From Shewanella jiangmenensis (GTDB taxonomy: Bacteria > Pseudomonadota > Gammaproteobacteria > Enterobacterales > Shewanellaceae), in contig NZ_JAHEPS010000001.1 of the NCBI RefSeq assembly GCF_018596335.1, positions 1-64,000 of the forward strand: a DNA stretch of 64,000 nucleotides, written 5' to 3'. Position numbers and translations under genes: made by a program. The notes beneath the pieces are model-generated. The model was not told the origin of the DNA. It worked only from the letters and a program-made list of their open reading frames with translations, and did not search any database. Below are positions 5,818 through 14,378 of the stretch, in pieces (the stretch's first letter is position 1; every line of letters starts with the position of its first letter).

Positions 5818-8634
5818 TTAAAAGCTCAGGCTGGTGTTGCTGGTCGCCCCGTCGTTATCGGTAACGGTGAGGGTTACGCTATCAGCGCGGCCTGCGCGGC
5901 GAAGCACCCATTTGCTGGCAAACTGGGCGCCATCGCTGAACTGCCAGTGCTGCTTGCGGATAGTGCCATCGCTGTCGTGACTGTCGCTGACAAAAAGCTC
6001 CATCAGCCCAAAATCGTAATGGCTTATCACGGCCACAGGCGCGGCGTTATCGGCCTTAACCTGCACAGCAACTTCTTTGGTGAGCTCAGTGACACCGCCT
6101 AAGTTATCTGTCACTGTCAACGTCACCTGATAAATACCAGGGGATGCGTATTTATGGCGAATGGTTTCGCCATTGCCCTGATTTCCGTCGCCAAAGTCCC
6201 ACGCAATAGTGGCAATCTCGCCATCGCTGTCGCTCGCAGTGGCGCTGAAGCTTACCTTACGGCCGCGAACCTCAAAGCCAAAGTCCGCCTGCGGCAGCGC
6301 GTTGGCACGCTCAAGCTGAAGAGAAATCACCACAGGGTCGTGATCCGACGAGCGATAGCCATCGCTGCTGTAAAGCGATTCAAGCTGCCCTGCTGTCTTG
6401 AACTCGACGTTGTAATCCAGCACCCTTGGCTCATCGGTATTGATATGCCACTCGGTCACGTCCACCACTTCATCAACAAGTTTGGCGTTCGCCAATGCAT
6501 GGTCAAGCTGACCCGACTCGCCGGAGAACACGTAGGAGTAGGCGCCCTCTTTACCAAGGTGGGCAAAAAGCTCGCTAAAGCCTGCATCGCTTAGCGCAGT
6601 TAACGGATCTTCCTTGGCGTAAGAGTTCAGATCGCCAATCACCAGCACCCGCGCATCGGGATACTGGGCCTCGAGGAAGGCACCCACCGCCTTGGCGGCG
6701 CGGGTACGGGTAAGATTACAGTTACCCTGCCCATCGCCTGTGTCGGGGTCGTTCACATCCAGACACTCGCTGCCCTTGGACTTGAGGTGATTAACCGCCA
6801 GCACCAAGGTTTCACCGCTTTCCAGATGACGGAAGGCCTGAGTCAGCATGGGGCGGTTTTTACCATCGTTAAAGAGTGGCTGTCCTGCCTCATCGAGGGC
6901 CGAATTGCTGCTGTCAAGGATGGCCGCCGCGCCTTCGGGGCTGACGCGATCGGCGCGGTAGATAATGCCTACGCTGATGGCATCTGAGCCAATGGCGTTA
7001 ACCCCCGGGTTGATAAACTGATAACGGCCAGCTTCGGTGGCATTGTTAAGGCCCGCCACCAAATCGGCAATCGCCGACTCGCTGCCATAACCATCGTTTT
7101 CGATTTCCATCAGCCCGAGCACATCGGCATCAATCGCCTTCATGGCGCTGATGATTTTATCGCGCTGACGGCTAAATTCGGCGGCGGTATTGGCGCCGCG
7201 GGCTGTGGGGAATCCGCCGCCAAGGCCATCGCCATTAAAGTAGTTGAGCACGTTAAAACTCGCGACCTTAAGGTTACCGGCGTCCAGCACGGGTGCTGCG
7301 GTGCGCGGATTGGTGGCGACAAAGTTCACCGTATCCACCGGCATCAGGCGATATACGCCAAAGCCGTAGTGCATCACCGCCGTCAGATTGGTGACAGTAT
7401 CCCCAACCCGCACCGTGTTGCTGGCAGAAAGGCCGGGGGCCGGATACATAATTGGGTCGGGGTTTTGCGCAGTCTTGCCATCGTCCAGCAGAATGCTGTC
7501 ACGCTTGTTGGCATCCATCACCGCCAGCGCATCTGCGCCGGGCGCAGCGACCTGGGTCGGAATAAAGTGACGGCTGCCACCCAGCAGAATTTCACCGTAG
7601 CGGCCAAGGTTATACACCTCGTTCACGGTCAGATTCTGGTTGAAGTTCACCAACATGCCTTCAAAGGCTTCAAGGCTTGAGACATTCGCGACTGGCAAAC
7701 TCACGGCGGCAGGCGTTGGCAGCGGCTGATTGGCGGCGCAAAGCGCCTTGTCGGTGATATTGGTTAGCTCGGTCAGGCCCTGATATTCGACCACTTTGGC
7801 CTTCACGCGAATACGATCGCCCGCAACGTAGCCCGTGGGCGCATTGCCGGTGTAGAGGAACACCCCTTCGGAGGTGGCAGCATCGCTATCGGCTTCGCTG
7901 TCGCTCATTTGCAGGAACAACCCCTTAAGCCCCGCTTCCTGATTACTCACCACCACGGCTTCCACTTCCACAATCTGGTTAACCAGCGGGCTTGTGTCTG
8001 TGCTGCCCTGCAGCGCATGAATGGCGGTGGCAGGCGCGGCGCACACGAGGCCATCAACCGGCGGCTCAACCGGGCCACCGCTGAATTTACCCAGATCGCT
8101 GATATCATCCTGAGCAAAACCCAGCCAGCCATTGAGGGTTACGGTATCAGAGGGATCGGTATCGATAACCGGATTAGTGGGGTCACGGCGCAGGGTGTTG
8201 TTGGCGGTGGATAAATCTCCCGTGCCCCATTCACTGCCCGGGTCAAACCCTACCTGCCCGAGGCTGTCAATCACGCTGCCCAAGTGCTCGAGCACCACGG
8301 CATCATCGCCATTGAAAAAGCTTAAGCTGCTCTGCTGCTGGGTGAGTGCGAGGATATCGGCGCTGGCGTCATTATCGGCCACCACATGGGTTTTGCCGGC
8401 AGCGAGTGTGCCAGACAGCGCTATGCTGCTGCCCACACTGCCTGAGCCATTGAAGTAAAACTTAAGACGGTAATCGGCAAGATCCACCGTTTGATTGGTG
8501 GGATTGTAGATTTCGATGGCCTTGTTGTTACTTGAGCCTTCGACGTATTCGGAAATAAACAGCGTATCGGCGGCGCTGACATGGGCGGACAAACCGGCCA
8601 ATGCCAAGGCGACCAACGTCATGTTGGTTTTCAT
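5818..8634 (-). CDS. exeM: ExeM/NucH family extracellular endonuclease
   Basis: A 938-residue secreted nuclease. Order: Sec signal peptide (to about residue 21, HVSAA); lamin-tail domain (about 25-180: ISEYVEGSSNNKAIEIYN); OB-fold-like segment (about 200-330); endonuclease/exonuclease/phosphatase domain (about 455-780) with LKVASFNVLNYF, LMEIENDG, NHLKSKG, VIGDLNSY and SSDHDPV, the metal and catalytic residues of the DNase I fold; PKD-type domain (about 790-865: WDFGDG); and a C-terminal module ending TSNTSLSF. The role is degradation of extracellular DNA for phosphorus and biofilm turnover. I see no GlyGly-CTERM tail of the kind found in some homologues. Its last 58 codons are duplicated at 4569-4742. 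Confidence 0.9.
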   Translation of the reverse strand: MKTNMTLVALALAGLSAHVSAADTLFISEYVEGSSNNKAIEIYNPTNQTVDLADYRLKFYFNGSGSVGSSIALSGTLAAGKTHVVADNDASADILALTQQQSSLSFFNGDDAVVLEHLGSVIDSLGQVGFDPGSEWGTGDLSTANNTLRRDPTNPVIDTDPSDTVTLNGWLGFAQDDISDLGKFSGGPVEPPVDGLVCAAPATAIHALQGSTDTSPLVNQIVEVEAVVVSNQEAGLKGLFLQMSDSEADSDAATSEGVFLYTGNAPTGYVAGDRIRVKAKVVEYQGLTELTNITDKALCAANQPLPTPAAVSLPVANVSSLEAFEGMLVNFNQNLTVNEVYNLGRYGEILLGGSRHFIPTQVAAPGADALAVMDANKRDSILLDDGKTAQNPDPIMYPAPGLSASNTVRVGDTVTNLTAVMHYGFGVYRLMPVDTVNFVATNPRTAAPVLDAGNLKVASFNVLNYFNGDGLGGGFPTARGANTAAEFSRQRDKIISAMKAIDADVLGLMEIENDGYGSESAIADLVAGLNNATEAGRYQFINPGVNAIGSDAISVGIIYRADRVSPEGAAAILDSSNSALDEAGQPLFNDGKNRPMLTQAFRHLESGETLVLAVNHLKSKGSECLDVNDPDTGDGQGNCNLTRTRAAKAVGAFLEAQYPDARVLVIGDLNSYAKEDPLTALSDAGFSELFAHLGKEGAYSYVFSGESGQLDHALANAKLVDEVVDVTEWHINTDEPRVLDYNVEFKTAGQLESLYSSDGYRSSDHDPVVISLQLERANALPQADFGFEVRGRKVSFSATASDSDGEIATIAWDFGDGNQGNGETIRHKYASPGIYQVTLTVTDNLGGVTELTKEVAVQVKADNAAPVAVISHYDFGLMELFVSDSHDSDGTIRKQHWQFSDGAQFASKWVLRRAGRADSVTLTVTDNDGATSNTSLSF

Positions 8635-8837
8635 GTGTTAACCCCTGAAGTGTTTGTGTTTTTTTATAAGCGTTATCGGCACAATACATTGCACATACAA
8701 TACATCGTGTTGATTTACCTGCTTTTACTGGCAATCGTTCCTAGTGTAGCCAGACAATGTTACAAACAGGTGTCATATGTAAAACACTTGCACCCAAGGG
8801 TGGTCAACGTCCTAAAGTATTAAATCAGTCCACTGTG

Positions 8838-9350
8838 TTAGAGAGGCCTGAACGCCTCATCCAGCATGGCGGCCAAAAGTACACGGCCGTCAGCATCGAC
8901 CCGAAATTCGCCGTATTTGGCCTGCTCAAAATGCTCGGCCCTGCCTTCTTCAAAAAACCAGGCGTTGCTTGCAAGCTTGATGGCGTCATCGCGCTTACGA
9001 AACTGCAGTCTGATGGCACCTTTAAGCTCGGCCTCATCCATCGCTTGCCCTTTGTCGATGGCGACAAACTGCGCCACCCCATTGGCATCAAGCCTTACCC
9101 AAACCATGCCATCAAAATTGCGCTTAATATCCGCTTCATCCATGGCGGCGCGAACAGGGTCCTCTAGTGCGTAACGCAGCGCCATATAATCGCCCTGCAT
9201 CAGGGATCGCGGGTCAACGGGCACGAGCGCTAAGCGCACCACTGTGCCACCCGAAAGCAGCTGCTCGTTTTTAAAAACCTGCACATTGATGGCAAGCAAA
9301 AACAGCACGCTTGCCGCCAATGCCAGCCAAAAGCCCCGTGACAGCATCAT
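8838..9350 (-). CDS. GDYXXLXY domain protein
   Basis: A 170-residue protein with one N-terminal membrane helix (FWLALAASVLFLLAINVQVF) and the signature GDYMALRY at about residues 54-61. Function is unknown, but the family is regularly encoded with DUF4401 and DUF2157 membrane proteins, as here. Its start overlaps the stop of the upstream DUF4401 gene by 4 bases (ATGA), so translation is probably coupled. Confidence 0.85.
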   Translation of the reverse strand: MMLSRGFWLALAASVLFLLAINVQVFKNEQLLSGGTVVRLALVPVDPRSLMQGDYMALRYALEDPVRAAMDEADIKRNFDGMVWVRLDANGVAQFVAIDKGQAMDEAELKGAIRLQFRKRDDAIKLASNAWFFEEGRAEHFEQAKYGEFRVDADGRVLLAAMLDEAFRPL

Positions 9351-10627
9351 GCGCTCCTCCTTTTACACCATACGCCAAAGGCAAGCAGCACCGCGCCAAG
9401 GGCCATCAGCACAAGAGATTTGGTCAGCAAACTGAGCGACAGCTGGTAGTAATACAAACTGAAGCTGCCAAGCGCCGCGATAAGGCACCAGACTACATCA
9501 AGCCGCTCAAGCCGCTGCCAGCTCACAAGCCAGAGCAGCATCGCCATGGCAAGGGCGGGGAAAAACCAAAAAACTGTGGTGAGTAGCAGCACAGCAAAGA
9601 TGGCAAAAAGCCATGCGCTTAGGGGCAGCTTGTCAGTGCTTTTATTAACGTGAACGTGCTCATCGTCGTGGCCGAGCCAAGAGCCAGCGGGCTTGACCTT
9701 GGCCTTGATCTTAGCCTTATTCAGCGTGTGCAAAATGGTCAGCAGTGTGGCAAAGGCGAGCACTGCAAACAGTAAAAACTCTGCCGCCAGCGGCAAGGAC
9801 AGGTGCCAGCCCAGCACAGCCCACGGCCAAAAGCCTGAGCCCGCAACTGAACCCGCACCCTCTCCTACACCCGAAGCGCTGTTCATCGCCGCACTGTCCC
9901 AAGGCCTGAGCCGACTGTCGGTTATCCAGGGCAATACCAAAAGCCCCAGCAGCAGGCTTTGGCGAATACGGCGCAGCAGCGGTGCTGCGCTTCCAGTAAG
10001 AGCTGATGCACTACCAACCTGTGCGCCAAATAGGGGCAAGAACAGCAGTAACATCATCAGCAAAAGCAGTAGCGGCAGCAGCCAGTAAAGCCAGCCCATA
10101 GCTTCAAACCCAAGCCCCAGCATCAGCAGCGCCCCAAACACCGACAGCAGCGCATCGGGACGATACGCGGCAAACACGCCATTAAGCAGCAAAATAACGC
10201 CAGCCACAGCGTAAAAACGCGCATCGTTGCCTTCAAAAAAATCCATCACGCCCCACATAAGCGCAATCATGGCGGCAAGATTGATGGCAAAACCAAGCTG
10301 CTCAAAGAAGTCTTTGCCTGCGGCCTGAGCGTAAATAAAGCGGGCGCTGATAACATAAATCAGGCCAACAACAAACGCATGGCTGCTGTCGAAATCGCCG
10401 ATACTGGCGATAAGCGCAACAGAAAACCCGAGGAAAAACAGCGCCGCAACCCAACCTGCCACGCCGGAGAGCAACATCAGCCACAGCGGCGTCGGCGCGT
10501 TTTGAACATTGCTGTGCAAAGTTTGGCGACTGTCGTTACTTATCAGTGAGGCGTTTTGCAGCGCATCCCAAAGCATTGCCATTGGAGATGGAGTATTTGC
10601 GCCCGGCATCTTTGATGATGAGCTCAT
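9347..10627 (-). CDS. DUF4401 domain membrane protein
   Basis: A 426-residue protein with about ten hydrophobic segments (for example WLMLLSGVAGWVAALFFLGFS and LYWLLPLLLLLMMLLLFLPLF), so an integral inner-membrane protein. It is the middle gene of a three-gene operon with DUF2157 upstream and GDYXXLXY downstream, both joined by 4-base overlaps. The three products may form one membrane complex; that is inferred from conserved linkage and no activity is known. Confidence 0.85.
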   Translation of the reverse strand: MSSSSKMPGANTPSPMAMLWDALQNASLISNDSRQTLHSNVQNAPTPLWLMLLSGVAGWVAALFFLGFSVALIASIGDFDSSHAFVVGLIYVISARFIYAQAAGKDFFEQLGFAINLAAMIALMWGVMDFFEGNDARFYAVAGVILLLNGVFAAYRPDALLSVFGALLMLGLGFEAMGWLYWLLPLLLLLMMLLLFLPLFGAQVGSASALTGSAAPLLRRIRQSLLLGLLVLPWITDSRLRPWDSAAMNSASGVGEGAGSVAGSGFWPWAVLGWHLSLPLAAEFLLFAVLAFATLLTILHTLNKAKIKAKVKPAGSWLGHDDEHVHVNKSTDKLPLSAWLFAIFAVLLLTTVFWFFPALAMAMLLWLVSWQRLERLDVVWCLIAALGSFSLYYYQLSLSLLTKSLVLMALGAVLLAFGVWCKRRSA

Positions 10628-11826
10628 GGATGGCGCTCCTTTGCATTATCTTCTCCCTTATCTTCCCCGTCAGGCTCAAAGTCGGGCTCGACGTCATTTT
10701 CAACGTCAGGCTCGACGTCAGATTCAAAGTCAGGCGCCTTAGAAGCCAAAAGCCCGGACGTAACAGATTCATCAACATCAGGAGACATGTCTCTTAGCAT
10801 CGCCTTCAAATACACCACCAGCGCGCTGCTGCAGCCGAGCACGAACATGCCCACCAGCATAAAAATGCCGACAGGGTCATCGCTGGACTCAAGAATAAGC
10901 CGGCTAAGCGCCATGGTGGCCACGCCGATGGCGGCAAAACCCCAAAGCCCAAGGCCAATCGCACTGGGGTTTATTCTGCGGTAGTAGAGGTACACCAAGG
11001 GAGACAGCAAAAGCAGCCCAGCACCCACAATGCTTGCGCCGTCGGTGCCATATAAGGTTTGGCCCCACAGCAGCGAGCCTGAATCAAACACCAGCAAGGC
11101 GGCAAGCCAGACCAGATAACCAAGGGCAAGGAGCAGCGCAAACAGGCTGGCAAACGGCATAGTGGCGGCCGTGATTTTGAAACGCGGCGCTGCATCCAAA
11201 AAAAGATGCAGCACAAGATTGACCGAGGCAATCACAACAATGATGCGAACCTGGTCGTCAAACATCGCCCACAGGCCAAACCGGGTGCTGAAGTATAAAG
11301 TCAACGCAAGATTGAGCTGGCCGATAACGCAGCACCAGAGCCAGTCGCTGCGATAACCCATCGCCAGCAGCAAACTGAACACACTCCAGAGGGCAAAAAG
11401 CTGCCAGGGATCGGCGCCGGTTTGATACACCTGCCCCACAACCGCGAGCAAAGCGCCAAAGAGTAAATCGAGCATCAGCAGAATGGCGCCTTTGCCGGTC
11501 GCAATTTCCCGCCGCTCCAGCATAAACAGCAAACCAAGCAGGCCCAGCATGGCGCCCTCAAGCACAGCAAACTTGGCAAAGCGGTGCAAATCTGCCCAGT
11601 TGTAGGCAAAAAAGAAAATCACCCCGGCGCCAAACGACAGTGCCCCCAGACTGAGCCCAAGCCATGCCAGCCGCTGCTGCCATGCCCCATGGCGGTGATG
11701 CTCGGCGGCAAGCGTATTTGCAACAGCACGCGCCGCCTGCATGTCAGCGCTTTTGATTAGCCCCGCCTCCTGCCAGCGGCAAAGTGCGGCATCCGCACTG
11801 TCGGAGGGTGGAAGTATCGTCTGCAT
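10624..11826 (-). CDS. DUF2157 domain membrane protein
   Basis: About 400 residues. The soluble N-terminal part (WQEAGLIKSADMQAARAVANTL) is followed by many transmembrane helices. ATG at 11826 (MQTILPPSD) is chosen over the longer frame from 11931, because the extra 35 residues look unlike the family and a purine-rich stretch precedes 11826. The C-terminal tail is strongly acidic and built from a degenerate tetrapeptide (DVEP, DVEN, DFEP) encoded by six 12-bp units at 10669-10740. First gene of the operon. Confidence 0.82.
   Translation of the reverse strand: MQTILPPSDSADAALCRWQEAGLIKSADMQAARAVANTLAAEHHRHGAWQQRLAWLGLSLGALSFGAGVIFFFAYNWADLHRFAKFAVLEGAMLGLLGLLFMLERREIATGKGAILLMLDLLFGALLAVVGQVYQTGADPWQLFALWSVFSLLLAMGYRSDWLWCCVIGQLNLALTLYFSTRFGLWAMFDDQVRIIVVIASVNLVLHLFLDAAPRFKITAATMPFASLFALLLALGYLVWLAALLVFDSGSLLWGQTLYGTDGASIVGAGLLLLSPLVYLYYRRINPSAIGLGLWGFAAIGVATMALSRLILESSDDPVGIFMLVGMFVLGCSSALVVYLKAMLRDMSPDVDESVTSGLLASKAPDFESDVEPDVENDVEPDFEPDGEDKGEDNAKERHP
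10669..10740 (-). repeat. Six degenerate 12-bp tandem units in the DUF2157 C-terminus
   Basis: Consensus on the plus strand is GTCAGGCTCRAM. It encodes repeating D-(V/F)-E-(P/N/S) on the minus strand, forming the cytoplasmic acidic tail of the upstream product just before the coupled DUF4401 start. Confidence 0.85.
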
Positions 11827-11990
11827 CCTTTGCTGTCCTCTTCCCATTTTTAACACTGGATCCATTTTCAGAACCTGACTTCTATCGATATTAACCAGCG
11901 CATAAACGAGCGCATAAATCGGCAATAGCACAGCAGAAAGTCAGCACACTTTAAACACTTGTGGTGCATCTTGACCGATTTGGCTATGTT

Positions 11991-12065
11991 TAACCACTCC
12001 GGGCTTACAACTCTGCGCTGTACAACTCTGGGCTGGACAACTCTGGGTTTTACAACACTGGGTTC
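11991..12065. repeat. Five degenerate 15-bp tandem units
   Basis: Consensus TACAACTCTGGGCTG, with units at 11991, 12006, 12021, 12036 and 12051. They lie between the divergent DUF2157 and binding-protein genes, probably upstream of or within the latter's leader. Confidence 0.87.
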
Positions 12066-12146
12066 AACTCAGCTTGTGGAGTTTAACCACAATATGCCGG
12101 TCAAAGGCTTGCCGGATGCTGAACCAATCAATATCAAGGTCGATGA

Positions 12147-12911
12147 ATGCGTAATACCGCCCCAATGCTGTTTGCGTTACTTGCTGTGTGTCAGAGTGTG
12201 CTTGCCAAGCCGGTTGAGGTGATTATCGGGGGATATCAATTTCCGCCCTATGTAATTGAAACAGCTGAGGGTATTAATGGCGTGGTGCCGGAAATAACTG
12301 CAGCGCTGAATAAGATAAGCGACCGGTATCAATTCAGCTTTGCCCCCACCAGCATCGAAAACCGCTATCAGGCGTTTGCCCGGCACCGATTCGACATAAT
12401 CCTGTTTGAAAATCCAAGCTGGGGCTGGGAGCAGTTCGACAAGGCGATAGTCAAACTCAAGGTTGCCGACGGCGAGGTATTTGTCGGCCATATGCCAGAG
12501 GCGGCAAAACCCGGTTATTTTGATGACCTGAGCGAAAAAAGCCTGCTGCTGGTGCGGGGTTATCATTATGAATTTAATGGTTTTGAAACCAGAGAAGCAG
12601 AACTCAGGCAGCGCTACCGGCTGGAGCTGGTGCCCGACAACCGCGCGGCGCTTGAAGGCCTTTTGCTTAACCGCGCCGACATAGCGCCCATCAGCATCTC
12701 GTTTCTGGGCTGGTATTTACATCAACACCCGCAAAAGGCGGCAACGCTGAAAATCTCAAACCGCTGGGATCAGCATTATCGCCATGTAGCGCTGCTGCAT
12801 CCCCAAAGCCCCATCAGTGCATCAGACTTGGAAGCCCTGATGCACACACTCGAAACCAACGGCATGCTGGAGACTATTTTAAAGCGATATCAGCTTAATC
12901 TGGCACGCTGA
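12147..12911 (+). CDS. Periplasmic solute-binding protein, family 3-like
   Basis: A 254-residue protein with a signal peptide (MRNTAPMLFALLAVCQSVLA) and the SBP_bac_3 fold: VIIGGYQFPPYVIETAEGINGVVPEI near the N-terminus and RYQAFARHRFDIILF in lobe one. Shewanella and Vibrio carry many such orphan binding proteins with no ABC permease or ATPase beside them, as here, so the ligand and purpose are unknown (amino acid uptake or sensing is possible). A strong bidirectional terminator follows. Confidence 0.78.
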   Translation: MRNTAPMLFALLAVCQSVLAKPVEVIIGGYQFPPYVIETAEGINGVVPEITAALNKISDRYQFSFAPTSIENRYQAFARHRFDIILFENPSWGWEQFDKAIVKLKVADGEVFVGHMPEAAKPGYFDDLSEKSLLLVRGYHYEFNGFETREAELRQRYRLELVPDNRAALEGLLLNRADIAPISISFLGWYLHQHPQKAATLKISNRWDQHYRHVALLHPQSPISASDLEALMHTLETNGMLETILKRYQLNLAR

Positions 12912-12940
12912 CTATTTTTTGCCGACACTCATTTCCGCTG

Positions 12941-12983
12941 AAAAGGCTTGCGGGCACGCACATCACACCCGCAAGCCTTTTTA
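12941..12983. terminator. Bidirectional intrinsic terminator
   Basis: AAAAGGCTTGCGGG pairs with CCCGCAAGCCTTTTT across a 13-base loop, between the convergent binding-protein gene and the ABC exporter operon. Confidence 0.9.
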
Positions 12984-13025
12984 ACCGGTTAAGGGTTTCA
13001 GCGGATTTGAATATTGGCGCGCATA

Positions 13026-14378
13026 TCAGTCCCGCTGCAGCGCCACAATCGGGTCGAGTCTCGCGGCCTTTTTGGCCGGATACAGACCAAAGCCAATACC
13101 CACCGCCATACAGACCCCGAGCGACAGCAAAATAGCGAATGGCGACCAGGCCACGGGCCAACCGGCAGCGGCCGAAATCACCAGCGCGAGAAACAGCCCA
13201 ACACCAATGCCAATCAGGCCACCGGTGGCTGAAATCACCATGCTTTCAATCAAAAACTGCCGCGCTATGTCCTTTTGGGTGGCACCGAGCGCCCGCAAGA
13301 GGCCAATCTCAGAGGTGCGCTCCAAAATGGTGGCAAGCATGATATTCATGATGCCGATACCGCCCACCAGCAGTGAAATACCCGCCACACAGGCCATGAC
13401 GATATTGAAAATTTGCTGCGTGCGTTGATGCTGCGCCAGCAAATCGGCCGGTACAACCACATCGTAATCCTGCGCCTTGCCATGGCGGCGGGAAATTAGG
13501 TGATTGAGACTCTGGGCCGCAAGCGACGGCTCAACGCCGCTTTTCAGGGCAAATTTGATGGTATCGAGTTCATCTTCAAGGGGTTTGAACTGCATTTTTT
13601 TAAGTGCAGTTGCCAGCGGAATAAACACCTGATTGCGCTCACCGCCTACTTTCACCCCTTCGATGGCCGACTTACCGCTTTGACCTTCGCGCAGCACGCC
13701 CACCACGGTAAACCACTGGTGGTTGATTTTAATCCGCTGCCCCACAGGCTCGCCGCGGGGGAAAAGGCTGCGGGCCGCCTCAGGCCCAAGCACGGCAAGC
13801 TGGCGGTAAAAGCGCTCATCTTCACTGTTAAGCAGTCTTCCTTCGGCGAGTTTCAACGCGCTCAGGTCAAAGTAGCTTGGGGTTACCCCCTGCACCATGG
13901 CATCGCTGCGCCCCTGCAAACTGAAGAGCCCAAACACCTTCACCTGCTTACTGGCGCTGTAGGCGTCGATAAAGGGCAAGGTTTCCATGGCGCTTTCCAC
14001 ATCGCGAAGACTGAGCCCAATACTGTGCTCACGCACGGTTTTGAGCGCCTCGCCTTCCGATGGCCTGGCATTGACCACCAGATTGTTAAGCCCCATGGAT
14101 TCAATCATTTTCAGCGCTTCGCGCTCGGCGCCCTCGCCGACACTCAGCATGGCAATCACGGCGCCCACACCGAAGATCATCCCCAGCAGGGTAAGCGCGG
14201 TGCGAAGCTTATGGTGCAGCATTTCGCCGATGGCCTGCACCACGCCGAGCTGATAACGGCGCACCTTATCGGCCATGCTCACCTCAGCACTGCACACCCC
14301 AGCACTGCCCACCTCAGCAACACTCGCCCCAGCAATACTCGCCTGCGCGTTAGCCGCTGCCGTCTTTTCTGCCGTCAT
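13026..14378 (-). CDS. MacB-like ABC transporter permease
   Basis: A 450-residue FtsX/MacB-type permease. The N-terminal helix is in KLRTALTLLGMIFGVGAVIAMLSVGEGA, followed by a large MacB-type periplasmic domain (about 90-320) and three C-terminal helices (CVAGISLLVGGIGIMNIMLATILERTSEIGLLRALG and onward). It lacks the ATPase, which is encoded separately at the head of the operon. About 25 extra N-terminal residues (ASIAGASVAEVGSAGVCSAEV) come from a 15-bp tandem repeat. Start and upstream stop overlap (ATGA). Likely role: export of a peptide or small molecule across the envelope, substrate unknown. Confidence 0.87.
   Translation of the reverse strand: MTAEKTAAANAQASIAGASVAEVGSAGVCSAEVSMADKVRRYQLGVVQAIGEMLHHKLRTALTLLGMIFGVGAVIAMLSVGEGAEREALKMIESMGLNNLVVNARPSEGEALKTVREHSIGLSLRDVESAMETLPFIDAYSASKQVKVFGLFSLQGRSDAMVQGVTPSYFDLSALKLAEGRLLNSEDERFYRQLAVLGPEAARSLFPRGEPVGQRIKINHQWFTVVGVLREGQSGKSAIEGVKVGGERNQVFIPLATALKKMQFKPLEDELDTIKFALKSGVEPSLAAQSLNHLISRRHGKAQDYDVVVPADLLAQHQRTQQIFNIVMACVAGISLLVGGIGIMNIMLATILERTSEIGLLRALGATQKDIARQFLIESMVISATGGLIGIGVGLFLALVISAAAGWPVAWSPFAILLSLGVCMAVGIGFGLYPAKKAARLDPIVALQRD
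14277..14351 (-). repeat. Degenerate 15-bp tandem repeat in the permease N-terminus
   Basis: Four to five units, plus-strand consensus GCNCACCYCAGCACT, from 14277 to 14351. They encode repeating S-A-(G/E)-V pentapeptides ahead of the first conserved residues. Confidence 0.8.
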
